Below are positions 10,876-21,235 of a DNA stretch of 42,795 nt, piece after piece (positions within the stretch are counted from its first letter, which is position 1; every line of letters begins with the position of its first letter). This DNA is from Zygnema circumcarinatum (taxonomy: Eukaryota > Streptophyta > Zygnematophyceae > Zygnematales > Zygnemataceae): the NCBI GenBank assembly GCA_037447605.1, contig CM074804.1, forward strand, positions 3,031,446-3,074,240, written 5' to 3'. Made by a program: the position numbers and the translations under genes. The notes under the pieces are model-generated. The model did not search any database, was not told the DNA's origin, and saw nothing but the letters and a program-made list of their open reading frames with translations.

Positions 10876-11302
10876 CACAAGCTGATTAAGAGAAGAACAG
10901 GAGAATGAAATAGAACGAATAACGGAGAAATGTTTCAAAATGAAAAAGGAACACAGGACGTGGTAACACGAGCAGGGAAGGACAGGCAGGGGAGCAGAGC
11001 AACAGACAAGCCTCTGTTGATCGCTTTCTCTTGGAGATCCACCAAAATCAACATCTCGTATCCGCCAGTCGCCAGCCCCTCTGACACCGTTGAACCCCGG
11101 GGACAAGGTAGACCCAATGGATCTCAGGTAGATCTGGGGTTTTAAAGTTGACGTTGTTCATAGTGAATCACAAGATGTTGAACCAAGGCAAAGTTGATCT
11201 ACTTCGTACAACTGGCAATGTCGTCGTCCCCTCCTTCAGCTCCTCGTTACTCACTTATCTTTTTTTTAAAGTTGGAAGTAATCTTCAATCATATTTGCAG
11301 CC
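10876..11302. promoter_or_regulatory. Divergent promoter region between cyclophilin and methyltransferase genes
   Basis: Only 427 bases separate the start codons of two oppositely oriented genes, so both 5' UTRs and core promoters must lie here. No clear TATA box was seen. The region has ordinary composition and no coding potential. Confidence 0.5.
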
Positions 11303-14300
11303 ATGGCGGCCGCCGCCTCTTTTGCAGAAGGAAAAATTATATTTGAGGGGATTCCTGGTTTCAGTTTTGATTGCCAAAGGAAGTGGAGCAGAACTGAATG
11401 CCTTTCTAGTTTTGGCAGACTTTCTGAAAGGTGTTTTGTTTGTAATCGTCCAAATTTCCGTCCTTGCCGCGCTGAGTACAATATTAGAGGGAGAGAAGAA
11501 GGGAAAGGGAGAGAAGAATACGTGGAAAGGCGCCAAAGTACGAAATCTAGGTCAGCCGAGCTCAGGAGAAATGATGACAATCGAGATGGTGATGGCGACA
11601 GTCTGGCGAGAGAGAAAGGAGGCTCAAGAAGAGAAGAAGAAACGGAAGTAAATGAAAGAGGACTGGGAAACAATAGAGAATCCACCCGTTTGAATAATTC
11701 ATTCACACATATTTCGCCTACAAGAGCGTGTAAGTATTTTGCAGACCTTATGTTGGGCTGACCTCTGTGTGGTAAGCGGCATGTATTGTATAATCAATCA
11801 GTGATTACAAATAAATCAAACAAAGGGAATTAGAGAATTAATTAAAGAAATTGAGTAGGAAGCCGTTTTTTTTCTTTGACTCCATGCACCATTGCTACAG
11901 AAAGGACATTGGCGGAGGAAAAGCCATGTAATCTAGCTATCAGTGTTACTGATTTTTGGTTGATGCTACATTTGGAGCTTTCCCAGTTTCTATGCCTGTT
12001 TCATACTATTCAATATTGTTGCAGAAATCGAGGTATTATGCGAGATACGCCGTCAGGTCAGACATATGGCTCACAATAAATATTAGGAAAGGAAACATGT
12101 AACATCTTCACAGCCGACGAATTTGAAGCAGGATTTCATGCCGAAAGTGGTCAAAGATTTCGTCGGTGCCATGTTCAACATTACTAGTTATGGAGGCTTG
12201 TACTTGAATTTTCTTCTTATCAGTGTCCCCTCGTGTCATGCAGTTAAGCATGTCCTAGATTTCACAAGGATGAATCTCAAGATGAGTCTCCATGTAGGAG
12301 AGGACGGCTACAACAGGTTTGAATGTTTTGACTTGGCCAACGAAAAGCGGACCAAAAAATCCACAAGTCAGAAGTGTCTTGGGCGATTGCGTGCTGGTTC
12401 TGACGAGTATGTGTCACACAACTTCAATACTTCTGTGCAGTTGCTGTGGTGCGATTGATGAGAGTTGAGCAAGGTCGGGCCTTCTTGGATGTATTACTCG
12501 GGGAAGGCGAGGCGGCTTGGCAAGAAGAGATGCTCTATGTGGAGCGCACGCTTGGTTTCAAAACTGCACCAGTTGACGCTCGGCAGCTTCGCCAGGTATT
12601 AAGGCAACACTGTTCGAACGCTATTGAGATGCATGGTCTGCTGGATTGCTGGATTTTTCGTGAGTTGTGATTGCAAGCTGTACATTGTTGTCTTGGAAAA
12701 CGAAAGAGCTTCTCACCATCGACAAAGTGCTCTCGGAGAAGGTTCAGCTCATTGAGCGAGCATGGATGCATAGGTAACAGATCTCGTTGGTGGAACCGTT
12801 CGGTGGCAACGGTACTTGGACTACTTGGTGGCACAATATTTTCATGGCGAACAACGGGACCTCGACCGCATGGAACCCATGTTGCTCCAGGTGTGTCTTA
12901 AAGCTTTAAGGAAGTATAAAAATTAGCATCTCCTTCTACTTCTACTTTTTTATATGTACTTGGTTCATCATCGGATCCTAGCTAATGGCACTAAAAACCC
13001 CTGATGGTTGATTTGGCTGCGCTGCAGATTCTCCGTCTGGGACTTTATGAAATTGTGAAATGTGACCACCCATCATACGCGGTTATCAATGAGGTGAGGC
13101 AGCTAAAGCTTTAAGAGGTCCCTGCATGTCTCTGCACCCGAACACTCAGTACTCTGACAGCCATAGTTCTTCTCTTCCTGCTGAAGCCCTTTAGTCCCCT
13201 TAACTTTTTCAGGTAATCAGTTGGATGAGCTTTGTCGCAGGTGGTTGAACTCGCGAAGTCCGCTCTGAGACCCGGCGCTGGCCACCTCGCGAACGGGATA
13301 CTACGAAAAGTGGCACGAGACAAGGTACTGCTCGGATTGACTTGAAGCAGCCTCGTAGGTTCTGGTTTTATACGCTTATTGTAGCGGCTTTCCTAAAGTG
13401 AAGCACTGCTTTCTGTGCAAGAGACGAATGGTGCACGTTCGTGTCTCCTAGTCTATGTCTGTTGTCCCTTGGAAGCTTTAAAGCATGAAATAGCTGCTTC
13501 CCTGCTCTTGCATCCTCTGCTCCACCCGTAAATCCTTGAACTTCATGGTTAGCAGAAGAAAGCTAAAGATAGTAACAGTGAGAGTGTTGAAACTCTTTCC
13601 TTTTCAAGCAAGGAATGCATGTACCGCTTCTTTACCTCCGTCGTTTGCACCTGTTCACAGTTTATGGGCATGTGGATGCGGGCCAGGCAGCAGACCGCCT
13701 TCCTCGGCCTGCAATAGAAGGGGATAGTCGCAGTAGAGCCCGCGCACTTGCCACCATACATTCTCATCCCGTGGTATAGTCCTGTTGTGAGCCAAATATG
13801 AGTGGTTTCTGGGGACTGAAGGACGAAAGTATTAACTCACTCCCAGAGAAGGAACAGAAATTCTCAGACACTCCCCTCTCAGAAATTCGTTTCTTGAATT
13901 TTTTTCAGTGACTGAGGACATGGAACTCTCTGTATCGTCTTGTAAGAGGCTGCTCAATACTTCAACGCCTTTGGAAGTTGTCCTTGTAACCGAAACCAGA
14001 CCGATTTTGGCTTGCAGTGGTTGGTCAGAAGATGGGTCGCCCAATTTGGAGAGGAGGAAGCCGTACGATTGTTGGAATGGAACAATGAGAGGCCGTTCTT
14101 TTCACTAAGGTTCATTCGTTTCCACTTTCATCCCCAGCTTCAAGTGACAATGGTTCGCAACGCGGTCTTCAGATGCCAGGTTTCTGAGATTTGTAGTGTC
14201 TGTTAATTTCCAGCTTTATCAATTATGTTGTACAACTCTGCCGGTCCTTTGTTTCTCAAATGTTCTATACATAGATATCTGTATCTATCCATCTATGTTT

Positions 14301-17300
14301 GAGATGGATCTACTATGGTCGACCATATTGCAGAGCTAATGTACTGAGGGGAGTTACACGAGATGTGCTTGTGGAGAGATTGAAGGAGCTTCAGGTTAGT
14401 TTCACTTCTTAAAGCAACTTTTCACCTTATCGGGTAAGGACGATACGATTATAGGACGATGAGATACGATGTTGAAGTATTTGAGACACGAGGAAATGCA
14501 GCCGTCATATGTTGGATTGGATGTCTGTCCTCGGCCTAAGCCTATTCATGGACACTTTACTTCTTTGCATGAATTATGCTTAAATAAATTGAAGCTTCCC
14601 CTTTCTCTGCATGCAGCTGGTCGACTTTGAACCCTCGCCCTATTTGGAGGATTTCATTCGCTTGAGGAGCGGTATGCAGGTGATTGCTGAGAGCTCTGAA
14701 AGTCAATCGTAAACTCCCTGGAAAGCTACCACCCTCTTTCCTGCCTTGGATAGGATTCTCTTTTCGGGCTTCCACCAAGAAGGATGTATTCGTACTCAGC
14801 GCCACAAAGGAGGAGGTTTTGGGGCTTGCAGGAGGTTCTATATGCCGGCCTGCTTAAAGATGGGATCTGCAGTGTGCAGGATGAGAGCGCGGGTATGTGT
14901 GTACGGCTCAATACAATTTTGTCTGTTCCTTAGGGTTCTTGTAGTTCTCAGGTTTCTGCCGAGTTTCCTTCTCTCAGCAAACTTCCTCAAATGCACCTCC
15001 TTCTTCTTTGGTTCAGAATAGAAGAAGAACAGAACATAAGAACGTGAAGCCTTTTTCCTTGGTTCATGTTAGCAGCCATAATAGTTGAAATGGAAAGAGG
15101 AAAGGAGGAGACAACGTGAGGTGGATAGTCGATGAACTTTCAAGATGTTTGGAGTCTGGAACAGGCAGGAAGGGTGTTCAGTCTCGATTTGAGCGTAATC
15201 TGGAAGTCTTGTTTCAACAGTACTTATGTCATCTCGTTTTTTGAGTTTTGAAGATAAAAGTATCCCACAGCCCAAGGACTGTAGAGAGGTGAAGTAAGAT
15301 GAGAGAGAGTACCGGTGATAACTTATTCCAGTGATTGACAGACTGTAGACCGCGAACTTGAAATAGGCAGAACGACACTCCAATCCATTTGTTTAAAGAT
15401 GTAAACTCCAAAATGTGTGTTTGCCCAATCATTTCCACCAATGTTGAAGCCCGTGCATTCCTAAAAACGAGTTGAAAGTTGATGGGTAAATGTGAGCCAC
15501 GTTTCCATAGGATATCGGTTGGGTTTCATAGACCCAGGCTGAAGATGTAACGCGATAATGGTATCCCTACTTTTGCTGATTCGCTTTGCGAGCGGTGCCG
15601 GGGCGAGGCGAGCAGGCCTCGTAATTTCCCTTTTGGGCCCGCGGGCGGGCGAGACGGTGGTCGACTGCTGCGCAGCGCCGGGGGGGAAAACGCTTTTCGC
15701 TGCCGCGCGGATGGGAGGGACAGGTACTGTGCTTCATTCTTTATCATTCGTTTTTACTTCTTTTCTTTTTCTGGACGTAATTTTTATCCAATAACCCTCT
15801 CGCACTCTCCCTCTCTCTCACTCTCGCTCGCCATCTCTCCCTCCTTCCCCCCTCTCCCTCTACTTCTTTCCCGCCTTTCCCCCCTCACTCTTTCTCCCAC
15901 TTTCTTCCTCTCTCCCTCTCTCTCTCTCTCCCCCTCATTCTTCCCCTCCCCCCTCTGCAATGGCAGTGCAGGCCGCATTTTGGCGGTAGATGCAAACGAG
16001 GGGCGAGCTCTGCTGGTAAAGCAGGCGGCTGAGAGGCAGGGCGTGGCCGGAATGGTGGAGACGGTGGCAGCCGATATTCGCCAGATAGCGGTAGGGGCAC
16101 TCCTCTGGCTGAGCAGAGGAGAGATTCCTCTGAACCCACAATTTTTGAATGGCTGGAATGTTCATCTTGGGGGGGGGGGGGGGGGGNNNNNNNNNNGGGG
16201 GGGGGGGGGGGGGGTGCTGCTGGAAACTGAGAAGGAGCGATGGCTATGCTTCAATTCTATTGTTGAGCGGTCTGGATGCTATCTTAACCTGTGGATGTGC
16301 GCTTTGGAGCTCGTAGAGTTGTTTTTGCGAGTTGATGGCAAGCCACGCCTTTTAATTATCTCTCCACTTCTCTCCGTGTGAAGTAATGTGAAGTGCGTCT
16401 ATCCTAATTGAAGCGCAGAAGGTGCGCGGGCCTTTGCAGAAGGAGGGCGGTGTGAGGGCGGACCGCGTGCTCTTGGACTCGCCATGCTCCGGCCTCGGCG
16501 TGCTGTCCAAGGCAGGGCCCGCAAACCCTCACAGTGTGGACAGGCATTGCCATTGGGCAGTACAACTGCTTGCGTGAAAAAGAGGTCTCCACTCGTGAAA
16601 CGTGGGAAGCGAAGTAGCGGCAATGAGTAGAATGGAGGCTTGTGGGAAGGAAAGAGGCAGAAGCGCAGCAGAAGTTGGCAGCCAATGGCAACCGAAGACA
16701 GTTTCCGAGCTCTGAGCCCTTAGAGAAGAATATAACTGGGGAGAGATGGGGGGGAGTGGAGCTGCTTTGCAGAGAGCAGATCTGCGGTGGAGGCGCACTC
16801 CGGAGAGCATTGAGGAGCTGGTAACTTTGCAGGACGAGCTGCTTGAGGCGGCTGCAAGGTAAAGAAAAAAACCTTAGTGTGCTTCAAGAAAACTCAAGTA
16901 AATCTCTAAAACTCTATATGAAATTTCAGAATTTAAAATTTTAAAAGGGCCTAAGAAGATCCGGAAGAGGACCTTAAGGACAGAAAAGGGCTTAACCCTG
17001 AGACTGTTCACATGCAGCTAGATCTGACAGAGCTTGGAATGACTGTGAAATTATCCCTTTACTTTTCCCCCTGCAGCCTGGTCCGTCCGGGCGGCGTGCT
17101 GGTTTACAGCACGTGTTCGATAGAGAGAGACGAAAATAGTGATCGAGTGGAAGCCTTCTTGTCACGTCACGCTGTGAGTCTCTTCTCTGAGTTCTCCGCC
17201 ACACATAGCTAAGGCTTAAAGTTGCGTTTTGTGGGCTGTCTCTTGGTATGTTAAGAAGTGTATGGGGGGTTTGCATGGCAATGTTTTGTGGGTTCGTTAC

Positions 17301-17977
17301 TTTGCCCGAATGAGCTCATTTTTTTTCATTTCGGTTAAACTGCATATGCTGTATTCATGTGATCAGTCAGAGGAACAAATGATTAGCTGCAGAGTGCGGA
17401 ACGTACAGAAGTTCAATTGTCCTGTTGAATTTTTCACTTTCTTCACGTATCCTGTTATGGGGAAACGTTTCTTTGAGTTTTTGAATTGGCCTCAAAGAGG
17501 AATTTTAAAGACCTCTATTGGCACCGAGCACTTTCCTGTTCAGTGAAGCTATGTGGTGAGGAAAAGTGGAGGTTGAAAAGGATGAATGGTTGCGAGGGCC
17601 TCAACCTAATCGTATTCAATTAGGGAATGAAATTATGTTTACGCTGCCTCTAGTAAACCACAATATGGAGTGCCTGCAGTTAACGATCCCCCTATCATCG
17701 CATCAGAAACCTTTTGACCCTAAAAACCCTCTATTTGTGCTACGTCCAGTGTGCTTCTATGTGCTTACTGCGACTAAAGTTCATCCTCTTCTCCCATCAA
17801 TGGCAGGACTTCAAAATCGAAAGTGCGGCGGGCATTTTGCCTGACCAGATGGTGACTCCGGAAGGCTACTTTGCTTCTCTGCCTCACCGCCACTCTATTG
17901 ACGGAGCGTTTGCTGCGCGGTTGAGGCGGACCGCAGAAGGCAGCGATGGGAATGCACAGCAGCAGTGCAGGGAATGA
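11303..17977 (+). CDS. RsmB/NOL1-NOP2-sun family RNA (cytosine-C5)-methyltransferase, probably organellar
   Basis: Sixteen exons (11303-11729, 12441-12595, 12774-12890, 13028-13093, 13241-13324, 13687-13773, 14018-14109, 14334-14394, 14617-14679, 14832-14892, 15616-15723, 15972-16090, 16419-16511, 16773-16858, 17077-17173, 17807-17977) sum exactly to 629 codons. Residues 1-135 are a poorly conserved N-terminus that may include an organelle-targeting peptide, then an Arg/Glu-rich linker. A NusB-like domain follows (SPTRAFAVVRLMRVEQG to about 260). The SAM-binding motif is DCCAAPGGKT (421-430), with AVDAN next. The two family cysteines are C503 (DSPCSGLG) and C553 (YSTCSI); in RsmB the TCS cysteine is the nucleophile. 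Family members methylate a cytosine in small-subunit rRNA, and the plant gene this most resembles is predicted to be plastid-targeted. Intron 13 appears to use a GC donor. Confidence 0.93.
15794..15955 (+). repeat. CT-rich tract in methyltransferase intron 11
   Basis: Nearly pure pyrimidine sequence with (CT)n and CCCTCT units between the exons ending at 15723 and starting at 15972. It merges into the acceptor polypyrimidine tract. No coding potential. Confidence 0.8.
16170..16214. other. Assembly gap of 10 N within a poly-G run
   Basis: A run of G on each side flanks ten undetermined bases at 16187-16196, inside intron 12 of the methyltransferase gene. The true length of the homopolymer is unknown. 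The exons on either side join in phase, so no coding sequence needs to be missing. Confidence 0.9.
16512..16772 (+). other. GC-AG intron in the methyltransferase gene
   Basis: The exon ends ...GTGCTGTCCAAG and the next bases are GCAGGG, while the downstream exon follows TTTGCAG. Joining here restores the conserved LGVLSK-RADLRW sequence in phase. No GT donor gives that junction; the nearest one would insert about eight non-conserved residues. Confidence 0.65.
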
Positions 17978-18564
17978 AACGTGACTGTATAACTTAGGGG
18001 AGAAGATTCAATTCTAGCTTTCCCCTATTCTTATCAGTGTTAGTGAATCATGGTGCTTGGGCTCATGTTGGGTGCAACACTGGGCTTGAGACTGTCGTTG
18101 TTGGTGGGCATGAGAGATCGCCACTCAATAGAGCAGTTTGAGACAAAAGTCGAACGAGAATGACTTGTTGCCTCGACAATGAAGGAAAAGGTATTCAATG
18201 GTTGAGTTCGTATGGGCCATTTGCTTGAGGATCTGGATATGATCCGTTGTTTTCGACTGTTTGAAGTTTTCACAATAGCAAGCTTTAAAATTGACGGTGC
18301 GTTTTTTTTGCCAGATCCCAGGGCACTAATTCCAACTCGAATCCCCGAAGCTATTGCGCTCAGGGATTCAAGCTCGAGTTGTTTTAAATCTGACAAACTT
18401 TTGAGAAACTACAGAACCGTGTCTTGTATGTTTATTGCAAACAACGGCATTGTTATGATGGTCGCAGAAACTGTAAATGGATTAGACTTTTGTCATTTTT
18501 TCCTAAATAAAAGGTTGGAGAGGGAGGGAGACCACAGGCGGAAAGGAGAGGAGAGGAATGGTAA

Positions 18565-18670
18565 AACAGGGGCAGCAGCAGCAGTAGAGGAGCAAGGGCA
18601 GCAGCACCAACGACAGCAGTAGTAAGAGCAGGGGCAGCAACACCAACAGCAGCAGGAGCAGGAGCAAGGA
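18565..18670 (+). repeat. Imperfect CAG/AGC-rich repeat
   Basis: Interrupted GCAGCA, GGGGCAGCAACACCAAC and AGCAGGAGCAGG units. It lies downstream of the methyltransferase stop codon and is not in a supported reading frame. Confidence 0.75.
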
Positions 18671-18879
18671 TCTCTTAGCCCCTACCTGTCCTTGCCCTTT
18701 CTGCCACTGCCCCCACGTTTTCTCTAATTAATTCAATCGCTTTCATTCATATGCCCATTTTACTCTAAAGCAAAAGATGAAAGAATCACAAGATAAAAGT
18801 GCAAAAAAGAAAAAATATATGAAAACCTTTTAGATATACTTGGACATGCTCGTCCAGGGAAAAAGATGGTTGTTTAAAC

Positions 18880-18896
18880 TCACGATGGCAAGGCCA
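18880..18896 (+). repeat. Dispersed repeat, short copy (MARPSN-type)
   Basis: ACGATGGCAAGGCCATCAAA matches the start of the repeats at 3364 (plus) and 33494 (minus), including the GATGGC-NNN-GCCATC inverted repeat. Similarity fades after about 20 bases, so this may be a truncated or diverged copy. Confidence 0.4.
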
Positions 18897-19072
18897 TCAA
18901 AGGACTGCAAGCACTAGCTTCAATTGATCACCTTCAATGAAGTGAAGCACCAAAGTACAAGCTAGTCCATTAATCGCCGGATTTGAGGGGTTCCGTACAC
19001 GGACGGGTTGCCGTACAGTAATTGTAGAGGCCTGGCCATGCATCGGCGTGCGCGGGGAAAGTGCTTTTCGCC

Positions 19073-20161
19073 ATGGCTGCCGGAGAGGCGCAGGGGAAGG
19101 CTGCCGTGAAAGGGCCGGGCCGCTTCTTGGAGGCCATCCGCCGAGGGCTCGGGGAGTGCTCTCTGGAGGTGCTGCACTTTCCCAGAAAAAAGAAAGGAAG
19201 GTCCAGTCATTCGAATGCAATGATATGAGATATATACTTACCTTTTTAGGCTTGCTGAATGCAGTTATGCATCCTTTAGTAGTGCTCAGCAGTGTAATAA
19301 TGATCGAAAACTCACTGCCAGGGATGCTGTTTGCAAAAACCGTGTGCGTCAAAAGAGTTGTATGTTTGACTATTTGTGTATGGAGAACGATCAGAGTTAG
19401 GGTTGGCTGTATAATTAATGTGTAAAATGAACTTAAATTTATGCATGTTGGGCTTTGTTGGCAAGCGCCCTGAAGGTTGTCATGTTAGCATGTATGCGCA
19501 TGAATCACGAGTTGAAACGGTGAGGTCTGGGCATCCTTGCCCATGCCTTTCGTTATAGTTCTGGATTCCGAAGGAAATCGGGAGGTTCTGAAGTGTAGAA
19601 TTTTTTTAGGTGTCTATCTATACTCTCTTTTCAGCAGCAAGATATTTAGAACATGTTTTTGTCCTTTTGGCGGTAAAACTCAGGCATGTGTATACTTAGA
19701 GGCAATAAAGCAAAAGAAGTGTCAGGATAATTCCAACACCTTATCGAAGAAAAATTGAAGACATCAGATGTGAACGCGATGGAATGCAAGAAGGCTACCA
19801 TTTTGTAGATGCTCAACATTCCTTTCGTACATAGGAAGGAGTTTAGTGGTTGACTGAACGACTCCTGCCTTCTGTTTGTCTGACAGATGCAGACATACGG
19901 TGTATGCGTGGCTTCGAAGGTGCCGGCTGTGGAAAAGGGAGCATGTGAAAAGGAGTTTGCTACGCTGAAGTTGTGCATGCAGCGCTCGGTACGGCCACAA
20001 AGCTCTATTTTCATTAGCTGATTATTGATGTCATGGTCAAGTAAAAAGCGTGCATTTGCTTTGCGGTCGACCTGTGCTGAATCCCCTTGTGGCATCCCAT
20101 TGTAAAGATACTCATCGCCTCATCCTGTTCTGTTTCTCTGCAGCTCCGGAAAAAGGCTTGA
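19073..20161 (+). CDS. Twin-CX9C mitochondrial protein, complex I assembly factor NDUFAF8-like
   Basis: Exons 19073-19168, 19887-19988 and 20144-20161 sum to 72 codons (71 residues). No single exon makes a long frame, so the gene is easy to miss. The protein begins MAAGEAQGKAAVKGPGR, followed by FLEAIRRGLGECSLE. It has two exact CX9C pairs: C-SLEMQTYGV-C and C-EKEFATLKL-C. It ends MQRSLRKKA. The first pair is completed only by splicing, because exon 1 supplies its first cysteine. The pattern YGxCV...K-x-F-x-x-LK-x-CM matches the small CHCH proteins related to human NDUFAF8, which works with NDUFAF5 in respiratory complex I assembly. Such proteins enter the intermembrane space by the Mia40 disulfide relay. 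Other twin-CX9C families are possible but fit less well. The RMC1-like gene starts 105 bases downstream. Confidence 0.75.
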
Positions 20162-20266
20162 CAATGTTTAGAACTTTCACCGCCGTGAGAGATACCAGTT
20201 GTCTTGTCAACCATTGATGATCAGAAGTGCTTGATTTATCGATCGTTAGCACGGCTTTGGCGAAAT
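20162..20266 (+). promoter_or_regulatory. Very short spacer between two co-oriented genes
   Basis: Only 105 bases separate the stop of the twin-CX9C gene from the inferred ATG of the RMC1-like gene. The spacer must contain a 3' end and a 5' UTR, unless transcripts overlap or the RMC1 message starts further upstream. The RMC1 frame is open upstream of its ATG back to about 20204. Confidence 0.5.
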
Positions 20267-21194
20267 ATGTCGGCAGAATCATCATGGAGCTCTCGGGAAG
20301 GGACGTCTACGGAGCTGTCACATGTGTACATGGAACATCCGCCACTGCGGTTCAACCTAAAAGGTGCTTCTGGAGTGATGTACGATGAAGGCACTCGACA
20401 GCTTCTGGTATCCTCCCAGAATAAGGTATGGCAGGCTCGTCACCAAAACATTTACTTGGAAGGGTCTTCTTTTTCGTCCGATCACATATGTATGTGAAAC
20501 GCACTGTTTCTCTGTCATCCTTGACAGATATACGCTTGGCCAGTTCCCCAGCTTCCCTCTTCCCTTCCGCCACGTGTCAGCTTTATTAGCGACGGGCCAG
20601 TACTGGCTGTAAAGTATTCTATCGATCAGCGAATCCTGGCCGTCCAACGCACCCTGCTGGAGATTGAGCTCGTGACTCGCGACAGTGGAGCATGGCGGCT
20701 GAAATGCTGCAAGGGTGCAGACCGCATTTTAGGGTTCTTCTGGGCGACCACCCCGGGCTGCGATTTTGTCCTCGTCACTCCCATGTACGACTCAGTACTG
20801 AAAACCCTAAAAACTATCTGAATGCTCAGTTGTGCACTCAATTTGCAGGGGCAAGAGTAAGGACCTATGATGATGTGATGATGATCATGATGATGTATGC
20901 GAGTCGCAGGTGCCATGGAATTGAAGCATTCTCTCTGAAAACTCTTTGAGGCGGGAGGGAGCAGAGGCCTTGAATTGTATAGTGTAAAACTGCCAAGTGG
21001 CAGCGTGCGATTGGTGGAGTTCAAACGTCTGCCAGTGAGTTGGTACGCATACACGCATGAGAGCCGCCTCCTGCTATTGGCCGCCGGCCCGCACTCGCTA
21101 ACACTTGTGGGGTTTCAGGTGGGAATTCTCCGCCACGTTTACCATTTTTCCACTTTACGATTTCAATGGTGACAAACTGAATTCGCTGTTTATT

Positions 21195-21235
<41 letters not shown>

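Larger units (their letters stand above)
17978..19072. other. Intergenic region with CAG-rich imperfect repeat
   Basis: Holds the presumed 3' UTR of the methyltransferase and the upstream region of the small twin-CX9C gene. An imperfect CAG/GCAGCA-rich stretch spans about 18565-18670, and a short copy of a dispersed repeat lies near 18880. Short open frames on either strand show no recognisable domain. Confidence 0.5.

Noticed and set aside
12123-12458. 111-codon open frame on the plus strand
   Set aside because: It lies in intron 1 of the methyltransferase gene and its end overlaps exon 2 in the wrong frame.
16170-16214. Long G-run as a biological G-quadruplex element
   Set aside because: It flanks an artificial 10-N gap, so its length and even its existence as one tract are uncertain.
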